A stretch of DNA of 36,094 nucleotides from JBDTSW01 sp039930945. Lineage in GTDB: Bacteria; Actinomycetota; Thermoleophilia; Solirubrobacterales; 70-9. The stretch lies in the NCBI GenBank assembly GCA_039930945.1, contig JBDTSW010000009.1:1-36094 (forward strand), read 5' to 3'. Within the stretch, counting starts at the first letter, position 1; every line of letters begins with the position of its first letter. Below, piece by piece: positions 8,391 through 14,526 of the stretch. A program made the position numbers and the translations under genes. A model generated the notes under the pieces. The model was not told the origin of the DNA. It was given only the letters and a program-made list of their open reading frames with translations, and did not search any database.

Positions 8391-9311
8391 GTGGGAGAAC
8401 GTCACTCGCCCGACCGAAACGACGCCGTGATCTCCGACAATCCCGCGCGTACCGAGGACCGCGCACTGTTCCTGCAGGCGGTCCTCGACGCCATCCAGGA
8501 GGGTGTGTTCATCGCCCGCGACGACCGGATCACGGAGGTCAACGATGCCCTCTGCGAGATCGTCGGCTTCGAGCGCGACGACCTCCTCGGCGCCCCGATT
8601 CCCTTCCCCTTCTTCCCACCCGAGGAGGTCGATCGGATCAACTCGGTGCTCGCCCGCTTGCGCGACCTCGGCCGCGGCGACTATGAGCTGGCGCTGATGC
8701 GCGGGGATGGCTCGCGCTTCCCGGCCCTGCTGTCCTCCGGCAGGATCGAGGTTGGCGGTCGCCACCAGGGCCACGTGATCACCGTGCGCGACATCTCCCA
8801 GCGCCGCACCCGCGAGGACCGGCTCGCCGAGCTCGCCGCCAAGGACGAGCTCACCGGCCTGCTGAACAAGCGCAGCTTCCTTGTCCACCTCGCCGGGGAG
8901 GTCGCACGTGCCCGGCGCCACGGCCGGCCGATGAGCCTCTGCATGCTCGACCTCGACGGCTTCAAGCGGATCAACGACGAGAACGGCCACGACGCCGGGG
9001 ACCGGGTCCTCGCCGAGGCCGCCGGCCGCCTCGGCGCGCTCGTGCGAACCGGCGAGCACATGGCCCGGGTCGGCGGCGACGAGTTCGGCTGGATCCTCCC
9101 CGACGCCGGCGCCGAGGGTGCGGCCTCGGCGGTCCAACGCGCCCGGATGGCGGTGTCAAGCGAGCCGTTTCGTGGCCTCGGGTCGCTCTCGATCTCGGCC
9201 GGGATCTGCGAGACCGACGGCTCGATCGACGCCTCTGAGCTCTATCGCCGAGCCGATCGCGCCCTCTATGACGCCAAGGCCTCGGGCGGCGACGCTCCCC
9301 ACCTCTACTGA
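8391..9311 (+). CDS. PAS-GGDEF diguanylate cyclase
   Basis: From GTG 8391 the protein has about 306 residues: a PAS sensor domain (FLQAVLDAIQEGVFIARDDR through ITVRDISQRR) joined by a short linker to a GGDEF domain (DELTGLLNKRSF, then RVGGDEFGWILPDAG). The intact GGDEF predicts synthesis of cyclic di-GMP from two GTP. The product-inhibition I-site, usually RxxD five residues before GGDEF, reads RTGE, so feedback inhibition may be weak. No transmembrane segment is present, so the PAS domain would sense a cytosolic signal; the ligand is unknown. The start is uncertain: TTG 8325 overlaps the groEL terminator and GTG 8427 is also in frame. No clear ribosome-binding site decides it. Confidence 0.85.
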   Translation: MGERHSPDRNDAVISDNPARTEDRALFLQAVLDAIQEGVFIARDDRITEVNDALCEIVGFERDDLLGAPIPFPFFPPEEVDRINSVLARLRDLGRGDYELALMRGDGSRFPALLSSGRIEVGGRHQGHVITVRDISQRRTREDRLAELAAKDELTGLLNKRSFLVHLAGEVARARRHGRPMSLCMLDLDGFKRINDENGHDAGDRVLAEAAGRLGALVRTGEHMARVGGDEFGWILPDAGAEGAASAVQRARMAVSSEPFRGLGSLSISAGICETDGSIDASELYRRADRALYDAKASGGDAPHLY

Positions 9312-9312
9312 G

Positions 9313-10194
9313 CTAGCGAGCGCCCAGCACGGCCGCCATCGCACGCGGCTCGACGCCCAGCGAGCGCACGTCCGCGTCGCCCCTCTTTGAGGTCATCGGG
9401 ACCTCCATCAGCTCCGCCTCCTCCCAGGTGGCAAAGGCAGCGTCGCCGACGATCCGCCGCAGCCAGACGAGCCCCGCCCGAACGAGCCCGAGCGGCAGGT
9501 GGACGAGCGGCCGCTCGCGCCTGGACGCCTGCGCGATCAGCCGCGCCATGTGGTCGTAGGTGAGCGTCTCAGGCCCGGCAAGCTCGATCCGCGAGGCTCC
9601 GGCCCCGTCGAGAACGGCGGTCACGCAGCGCGACGCGTCGGCGGCCCAGATCGGCTGGAAGGCCGCCTGGCCCGAGCCGGCGATCGGCAGGACCGGGAGC
9701 AGCGACAGGCGCCGCATCAGGGTCACCCAGGAGTCGTCGCGGTCGTAGACGATCGAGGGCGCGAAGATGGTCGTCTCCAGCTCGGAGTTGGCCACGGCCC
9801 GTTCGGCGAGCGCCTTCGCGCGGAAGAACCTGGTGCGCTGGAACTCGTTCGCGCCGATCGCCGAGAAGAAGAGGAAGCGCTCGGCGCCCATCCGCTCGGC
9901 CGCACGCAGCAGCCTGGCCGTCGCCAGCCCGGTCAGCTCCTCGACCGGGGCCTGGGGCTGGTCGCGGATCGAGGCGGCGAGGTGGATGACCGTGTCGACT
10001 CCCCGGAGGGCTTGGCGCTGGACGTGGGGATCGCCGAGGCTGGCGAGGTCACCGAGGGCGAGCTGGACGTCGACGCGACGCCTGCCCAGACGGCGCGGAT
10101 CGCGCACCAGGACACGGACCACGTCACCGCGCTTCAGCAACTGCGGGAGCAGGGCCCGGCCGACCGTCCCCGTCGAGCCTGTGAGCAGGATCAC
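9313..10194 (-). CDS. NAD(P)-binding SDR protein, complex I NDUFA9/NmrA-like family
   Basis: A 293-residue atypical short-chain dehydrogenase-like protein. The N-terminus VILLTGSTGTVGRALLPQL carries the Rossmann GxxGxxG motif, followed by VIHLAAS and FLFFSAIGA; there is no classical YxxxK active site, as in NDUFA9/NmrA-type members that bind NAD(P) in a structural or regulatory way. The GTG at 10194 is chosen because the Rossmann strand begins there and because TAGAGT lies exactly 7 nt upstream on the reverse strand (leaderless pattern); the longer frame upstream lacks family similarity. It ends 1 nt from the stop of the convergent GGDEF gene. The substrate is unknown. Confidence 0.82.
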   Translation of the reverse strand: MILLTGSTGTVGRALLPQLLKRGDVVRVLVRDPRRLGRRRVDVQLALGDLASLGDPHVQRQALRGVDTVIHLAASIRDQPQAPVEELTGLATARLLRAAERMGAERFLFFSAIGANEFQRTRFFRAKALAERAVANSELETTIFAPSIVYDRDDSWVTLMRRLSLLPVLPIAGSGQAAFQPIWAADASRCVTAVLDGAGASRIELAGPETLTYDHMARLIAQASRRERPLVHLPLGLVRAGLVWLRRIVGDAAFATWEEAELMEVPMTSKRGDADVRSLGVEPRAMAAVLGAR

Positions 10195-10308
10195 CGCCGG
10201 GACTCTACCCGCGGCCCAGCGGCCCGTAGAATGGCGGTTCGCCCGGGTTCCGGATCGGCCGGGTGCAGTACGCAGAGGGCACAACCTAAACGAGAGGGAG
10301 ACCCCGCA

Positions 10309-10572
10309 TTGGCCTACGTGATCGCCGAGCCCTGCATCGGACAGAAGGACAACTCGTGCGTCGAGGTGTGCCCGGTCGACTGCATCCATCCCACCCCCGA
10401 CGAGGCCGACTACGAGAACGTCGAGCAGCTCTTCATCGATCCCGACGAGTGCATCGACTGCGACGCATGCGTCGAGGCCTGCCCCGTCGACGCCTGTTTC
10501 GCCGAGGACCAGCTCCCCGATGAGTGGTCCAAGTACACGCCGATCAACGCCGAGTACTTCGCCGGCAAGTAG
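10309..10572 (+). CDS. fdxC: 7Fe ferredoxin (3Fe-4S/4Fe-4S), FdxC type
   Basis: An 87-residue electron carrier. YVIAEPCIGQKDNSCVEVCP followed by DECIDCDACVEACPVDACF gives cysteines at 9, 17, 21 and 25 and at 48, 51, 54, 58 and 63, the arrangement of actinobacterial seven-iron ferredoxins that feed cytochrome P450s and other oxidoreductases. The TTG start at 10309 is supported by GAGAGGGAG at 10292-10300, about 8 nt upstream, and by the conserved AYVIAEPC beginning. It is transcribed divergently from the SDR gene and converges on mrp; both stop codons lie within one hairpin. Confidence 0.93.
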   Translation: MAYVIAEPCIGQKDNSCVEVCPVDCIHPTPDEADYENVEQLFIDPDECIDCDACVEACPVDACFAEDQLPDEWSKYTPINAEYFAGK

Positions 10573-10595
10573 CCCCTGACCGCGCTGCGGGGCTA
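10570..10595. terminator. Hairpin shared by the convergent ferredoxin and mrp stops
   Basis: TAGCCCC (10570-10576) and GGGGCTA (10589-10595) form a 7-bp stem with a 12-nt loop. The first arm contains the ferredoxin TAG stop and the second arm, read in reverse, contains the mrp TAG stop. There is no T run, so termination efficiency is uncertain. Confidence 0.5.
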
Positions 10596-11750
10596 GCCGG
10601 ACTGGACGACCGGCAGCTCGGTGCCGCCGATCGGCGCCGCGGACGCCATCGAGGGCGGCTCGGCCTGGAGCACCGCCAGCTCCTGCGGAGTTGCGGCGAC
10701 GATCCCGCGCGCGGCGGCGCGGATCGCCTCAGCGGCCGGACAGTGGGGCTTGGCCAGCACCAGTGGCTCGCCGGCGTCGGCGTACACGCGCAGCTCCTCG
10801 GAGAGCGGCACCTTGCCCAGCAGCGGCAGGTCGAGATCATCGGCCAGAAGCTGACCGCCGCCTTCGCCAAAGATCGTCAAGCGCTCGCCGTCGGGGGTGG
10901 TGAAGCCGGACATGTTCTCGATCACGCCGAGCAGCTCGAGGTCGACCTTGGCGGCCATGTCGGCGGCACGTCGGGCGACCGTCTGCGCGGCGGGCTGAGG
11001 CGTGGTGACGATGAGGACGCGAGCCTGAGGCAGCAGTTGGGCCAGGGTCATCGAGACATCGCCCGTTCCAGGCGGGAGGTCGAGGAGCAGGTAGTCGAGC
11101 TCGCCCCAGTCGACGTCCTCGAGGAACTGCTGGATCGCCTTGTGGAGCATCGGGCCACGCCAGACCACGGCGGCGTTCTCCTCGACGAAGAAGCCGATCG
11201 ACATCACCTTGACCCCGGCGGGCCCGTCGAGGGGAAGGATCTTCCGCTGGGCGTTGACGTCGGGCTTGCGGTTGACGCCGAGCATGCGCGGGATCGAGTA
11301 GCCGTAGACGTCGCAGTCGAGGGCGCCGGCCGAGTGGCCCTCGGCCTGAAGCGCCGCAGTGAGGTTGGCGGTCATCGTCGACTTGCCGACGCCGCCCTTG
11401 CCGGAGGCCACGCAGACGATGTTCTTGACCGCCGCCAGAGCTCCCTGGGGCAGCTTGCCTCTGCCGAGCGTCTGCTGCAGGCGTCCCTTCTCCTCGTCGG
11501 AGAGGATGTCGAACCCGACTCCGACGCCGGAGACGCCATCGAGCTTGCTCACGTTCTCGACCACCGCCCGCTCGAAATGCGAACGAATCGGACAGCCCGG
11601 CGTGGTCAGCGAGACGGTCACCTCGACACGACCATCGCCGGCGATCTCGATCGAGCGAACCATGCCGAGGTCGACGATCGAACGCCGCAACTCCGGGTCG
11701 ATCACCGGCCTCAGGGCCTCGGTGACCTGCTCTGAGGTGGGGGGACTCAT
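10593..11750 (-). CDS. mrp: Mrp/ApbC family Fe-S cluster carrier ATPase
   Basis: A 385-residue P-loop ATPase. Residues ~5-90 form a MIP18/DUF59 domain (VIDPELRRSIVDLGMV), and residues 113-124 carry the deviant Walker A SGKGGVGKST. LDCDVYGYSIPRMLG and DYLLLDLPPGTGD complete the Mrp/NBP35 signature. These proteins carry or insert Fe-S clusters. The CxxC usually present after the IENMSGF motif is absent (it reads FTTPDGERLTIFGEGGG), which I recall as typical of actinobacterial Mrp, so cluster binding must use other residues. TAAGAT lies 6 nt before the ATG with no Shine-Dalgarno (leaderless pattern). The neighbouring ferredoxin gene is a plausible client. Confidence 0.92.
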   Translation of the reverse strand: MSPPTSEQVTEALRPVIDPELRRSIVDLGMVRSIEIAGDGRVEVTVSLTTPGCPIRSHFERAVVENVSKLDGVSGVGVGFDILSDEEKGRLQQTLGRGKLPQGALAAVKNIVCVASGKGGVGKSTMTANLTAALQAEGHSAGALDCDVYGYSIPRMLGVNRKPDVNAQRKILPLDGPAGVKVMSIGFFVEENAAVVWRGPMLHKAIQQFLEDVDWGELDYLLLDLPPGTGDVSMTLAQLLPQARVLIVTTPQPAAQTVARRAADMAAKVDLELLGVIENMSGFTTPDGERLTIFGEGGGQLLADDLDLPLLGKVPLSEELRVYADAGEPLVLAKPHCPAAEAIRAAARGIVAATPQELAVLQAEPPSMASAAPIGGTELPVVQSG

Positions 11751-11852
11751 GCAGCCATCTTAGGAGAGGCGATATGGGGAGGCGCCACCCCGGACAGAGA
11801 TCGACGGGCCACTTGGGCCCGCCGATCCTGTGGAGAGAGTTGCTACGGGGTG

Positions 11853-12371
11853 CTAGACGAGCGTGGAAACGCGCTCCTGGACGGTGGTCTGAGCCTTCTT
11901 CAGGCTGTCCTCCGCCTTCCGGCGGTTCTCCTTCACCGTCGTCTCGGCCCTGCGGCGGTTCTCCTTGACCGTCGTCTCGACCGAGCGCCGGCGCTGCTCG
12001 ACCTCGCGCTCGACCCGGTTGCGGGTCCGGCGGACTCGCTGCGTCGCCTTGCGACGAGCGGTGCCACCGCGGCGCTCGAACTTGTTCAGCTCGCGCTCGA
12101 AGCGGCTGCGAACATCCTTGAGCTCGCCGTCGCGGGTGTCGGTGCTGGTCCAGGGCCCGACGAGCTCGTTGACCCGGTCTGCCGCGCTGAGGGCGGCGCC
12201 GACGGGAACGTCGACCGCGCGCTCGGTGCCTTGCCGAACATAGGTGGTGGCGCCGTGGCGGGCCTTGGTCAGGCCCTCACGGACCTGGGCGGCGCCGCTG
12301 CGCTTGGCGGTCGTCTTGGGCGCGCTCTTGGGCGTCGTCTTCGTCTGAGTCTGTGTCTCGGGTGCGACCAT
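11853..12371 (-). CDS. Basic coiled-coil protein with 11-residue repeats, function unknown
   Basis: About 172 residues. A Thr/Lys/Pro-rich basic N-terminus (residues 1-25) precedes a helical region, and the C-terminal half is strongly charged and coiled-coil-like. Near residues 130-165 an 11-residue unit (TTVKENRR plus RAE/KAE) repeats two to three times, visible in DNA as a 33-bp tandem repeat. It resembles, without clear homology, actinobacterial heparin-binding haemagglutinin-like or LEA-like helical proteins that bind DNA, polyanions or membranes. No signal peptide or membrane segment. The ATG at 12371 is preferred because AAGGAG lies 12 nt upstream; the earlier in-frame TTG at 12383 directly abuts that motif. 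An SOS-box-like palindrome lies ~85 nt upstream. Confidence 0.65.
   Translation of the reverse strand: MVAPETQTQTKTTPKSAPKTTAKRSGAAQVREGLTKARHGATTYVRQGTERAVDVPVGAALSAADRVNELVGPWTSTDTRDGELKDVRSRFERELNKFERRGGTARRKATQRVRRTRNRVEREVEQRRRSVETTVKENRRRAETTVKENRRKAEDSLKKAQTTVQERVSTLV
11921..11986. repeat. 33-bp tandem repeat, two copies, inside the coiled-coil gene
   Basis: The segments at 11921-11946 and 11954-11979 are identical over 26 nt except for one C/G difference and are offset by exactly 33 nt. The unit encodes 11 residues (ETTVKENRRRA type), consistent with an expanding 11-mer helical repeat. Confidence 0.85.
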
Positions 12372-12584
12372 TTGATGGCTCAACTCCTTGGGGGTGGCTC
12401 GTAGCGTTTACGACTAACTTCCTTACCTCTAACAATGTCCAGGTTATTAAAGTACCCGAACACATGTTCTTACACGTCCTCCCCCCACCGGTTACAGCAG
12501 GGGGTGGTCGAAGTTCTTCCCGGGGGCCGAGAGAAAGTTCGACCGGCGGGCGCCGGAGCGCGGGGTCGGGCAGGAGCGGGTCCG
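12372..12584. other. Non-coding stretch between the coiled-coil and DUF2342 genes
   Basis: No reading frame with family similarity is present. It holds the AT-rich upstream region of the coiled-coil gene with the SOS-like box, a C5/G5 hairpin near 12481-12505, and a 7-bp inverted repeat GGTCGAA/TTCGACC at 12506-12544. The last lies just downstream of the DUF2342 stop and could act as its transcript end, but it has no T run. Confidence 0.6.
12457..12470. promoter_or_regulatory. Candidate LexA/SOS box upstream of the coiled-coil gene
   Basis: CGAACACATGTTCT matches the Gram-positive/actinobacterial LexA consensus CGAACRNRYGTTYC at 13 of 14 positions, with perfect GAAC...GTTC arms. It lies in an unusually AT-rich non-coding stretch (about 12405-12480), 86 nt upstream of the reverse-strand start. 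On the reverse strand GGGTAC, with GTGT 14 nt before it, overlaps the box and resembles a SigB/SigF-type promoter. Both are motif matches. Confidence 0.45.
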
Positions 12585-13658
12585 TCAGGCGACAGCGACC
12601 CGGGTGCGCTCGAGCCACGGCCCTGGTAGCTCCAGCTCGGCGGCGCTCGGGAGTGCGTCGGGGCCGGTCCAGATCCGGTTGAGACCGGCGATCCCGGCCT
12701 CGGCCACGACCTCGTCGCAGAAGGCCTTCCCCTGGCGGTATTGCCGCAGCTTCAGGTCGAGCCCGAGGATGCGGGCGAGGATCGTCTCCAGCGGCCCGCG
12801 GCGCGAGCGCCGGCGCTCGAGGTTGGCGCGCAGGGCTTCGACCGAGGGCACGAACGCCCCGCCGGCGGCGTCCATGACGTGCTCGGCGTGTCCCTCGATC
12901 ACGGTCATGGTGGCCTGGATGCGGTCGAGCGCCGGGGCCTGGGCCTCGCCGACCAGGGTCTTGGCGACGTCGCCGCGAAGAAACCCCGAGACGGCACCCT
13001 TGGGATCCCGGGCGATGCGCCCGGCCAGCCCTCTGAGGCTGACCTGTGCCCCGACCCGGCTCAGCAACCCGCGGATCAACTCGCCGAGGTGGTCGCGCAG
13101 CCACGGTGCCGCAGCGAACTGCAGCGCGTGCGTCGACTCGTGCAGGGCGACCCAGCGGACGAAGTCGTCGATCTCGATCTCCAGCTCGGTGGCGGTCGCG
13201 GTGAGGTTGGGGACGACGAACAGCAGCCGCGACGGCCGCTCGGCTCCGGTCAGGGCGATGTCGTACTGGCCGAGGACGCGGCGAGCGGCGTAGCCCGCGG
13301 CCAGCCCCATCTCGGTCCCGGTGCCGACCCCGACGAGCGAGCGGCCGATGCGGCCCAGCGGGCCGGGCAGGGAATACTCGAACGAGCCGCTGCGCTCGAG
13401 CTCGCCGGTGAGCTCGCCCAGGGTCGCCAGCACTCCGCGCGACCACTCCGCCCTACCGACCAGCTCGGGCTCGGGGATCGGCGCCAGCGGCTCGAGCCGC
13501 GCGTAGGAGCCGGCCAGTCCGACCGCCGTCGCGCAGACCCCGCCGAAGCCCCGGGGGCGCAGGATCGGGGGAACGGCCTCGCCGCCGGCGTCCTCGCCAC
13601 CGGCGACGGCGACGGCGATCCGCTCGGCCAGGCGCCAGTCGACCAGGGAGGAGGTCAC
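12585..13658 (-). CDS. DUF2342-family zincin-like metallopeptidase
   Basis: A 357-residue protein. ALHESTHALQF at residues ~171-181 is an HExxH zinc motif (H173, E174, H177), and a second conserved segment, TVIEGHAEHVMD, about 90 residues later likely supplies the third ligand. This combination is typical of the actinobacterial DUF2342 family, which is annotated as putative zinc-dependent hydrolases or as F420-associated proteins; no substrate is established. No signal peptide, so cytosolic. The GTG start overlaps the stop of the upstream inositol-monophosphatase-like gene by 4 nt (GTGA), indicating translational coupling. Confidence 0.85.
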   Translation of the reverse strand: MTSSLVDWRLAERIAVAVAGGEDAGGEAVPPILRPRGFGGVCATAVGLAGSYARLEPLAPIPEPELVGRAEWSRGVLATLGELTGELERSGSFEYSLPGPLGRIGRSLVGVGTGTEMGLAAGYAARRVLGQYDIALTGAERPSRLLFVVPNLTATATELEIEIDDFVRWVALHESTHALQFAAAPWLRDHLGELIRGLLSRVGAQVSLRGLAGRIARDPKGAVSGFLRGDVAKTLVGEAQAPALDRIQATMTVIEGHAEHVMDAAGGAFVPSVEALRANLERRRSRRGPLETILARILGLDLKLRQYRQGKAFCDEVVAEAGIAGLNRIWTGPDALPSAAELELPGPWLERTRVAVA

Positions 13659-14494
13659 GGGACGGCGGCGACCGCCTCAGCCCGGGCCTGCACCGGGCGC
13701 AGCGCCTCGAGCATCTCCAGGTCGAGGGCGGCGGTGACGTGGTAGCGGGCGGCGAGGTCGAGGGAAGCCTCACCCTCGACGCCCGAGAACTCCACCGCGG
13801 CTCCCGCCTCGCGGGCGATCAACTGGGCTGCGGCAGCGTCGACCGAGCGACAGCCGCGCGCGGTGAGCATTCCGTCCAGGCGGCCCGCGGCGACGTAGCA
13901 GAGGGTGATCGCGATCGACCCGATGGCGCGGATCCGGTAGGCCTTGCCCTCCAGCTCGGAGATCAGCGGCAGGATCCGCTCGGGCTTGGCCGCCTCCAGG
14001 CCGACTACCTCGAGGCCGTAGCCGGGCCCCTCGGCGTGCAGCGGCTGATCGTCGAGGGTCGACCCGGCGCCGGCGCGGGCGACGAACTCCTCGTCAGCGC
14101 CGAAGTCGTAGACGTAGCCGAACTCGACCGCTTCCATGCTCATCCCGGAGGCGACGGCGACGCTGAGGGAGTGCGACGGCAGCGTGCGCCGGGCGTTGAG
14201 CGAGCCGTCGATCGGGTCGATCACGACCCGGGTGGGCGAGCCACCGTCGCCGAACTGCACAGTGCCGCGCTCCTCGGAGATCGCCGTGAAGGAGTGGCCG
14301 TCGTCGTGGATCGCCTCCAGCTCGGCGAAGATGATGTCCTCGGCGCGGCGGTCGATCACCAGCGATCGATCGCCGCCCTCCCCGCGCCCGTCGTAGACGG
14401 TGCGGTCGGCGATCGAGGGCTTCGCGGCGAAGAGCTCGCGCTGCGCGATCACGATCCGCCGGCAGGCGGAGGTCCAGTCGGGCTCGGCTGCCAT
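13655..14494 (-). CDS. Inositol monophosphatase-family phosphatase
   Basis: A ~279-residue Mg-dependent phosphatase of the IMPase/FBPase superfamily. The metal-binding motifs are present: AISEERG (Glu), VVIDPIDGSLNARR (the DPxDGxxN motif), and near the C-terminus CRSVDAAAAQLIAREAGA, where the usual WDxAAG is degenerate but the Asp remains. It could act on inositol phosphate, fructose-1,6-bisphosphate, 3'-phosphoadenosine phosphate or histidinol phosphate; sequence alone does not decide. ATG 14494 is chosen over GTG 14497 because TAGCAT on the reverse strand ends exactly 7 nt before it. First gene of a two-gene operon with DUF2342, divergent from the helicase-nuclease. Confidence 0.85.
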   Translation of the reverse strand: MAAEPDWTSACRRIVIAQRELFAAKPSIADRTVYDGRGEGGDRSLVIDRRAEDIIFAELEAIHDDGHSFTAISEERGTVQFGDGGSPTRVVIDPIDGSLNARRTLPSHSLSVAVASGMSMEAVEFGYVYDFGADEEFVARAGAGSTLDDQPLHAEGPGYGLEVVGLEAAKPERILPLISELEGKAYRIRAIGSIAITLCYVAAGRLDGMLTARGCRSVDAAAAQLIAREAGAAVEFSGVEGEASLDLAARYHVTAALDLEMLEALRPVQARAEAVAAVP

Positions 14495-14526
14495 CACCCT
14501 GATGCTAGCCCGCTAGCTTCTACCAA
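14495..14526. promoter_or_regulatory. Back-to-back minimal promoters between IMPase and helicase genes
   Basis: Only 32 nt separate two divergent start codons. Forward TAGCTT (14514-14519) ends 7 nt before ATG 14527; reverse TAGCAT (14507-14502) ends 7 nt before ATG 14494. Both -10-like hexamers start within a GCTAGC sequence. No Shine-Dalgarno fits either gene, so both transcripts are predicted to be leaderless. Confidence 0.5.

Noticed and set aside
9499..10308. Long N-terminal extension of the ferredoxin frame
   Set aside because: The frame is open by chance opposite the SDR gene; the conserved AYVIAEPC start, the TTG codon and the GAGAGGGAG ribosome-binding site mark the real start at 10309.
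9313..10389. Start of the SDR gene at 10389
   Set aside because: The extra N-terminal residues are not family-like, lie antisense to the ferredoxin start region and precede the Rossmann motif; GTG 10194 has a TAGAGT box 7 nt upstream.
12481..12505. C5/G5 hairpin as terminator of the DUF2342 transcript
   Set aside because: The stem is only 5 bp, with no T run on either strand and a loop of more than 10 nt; not convincing.
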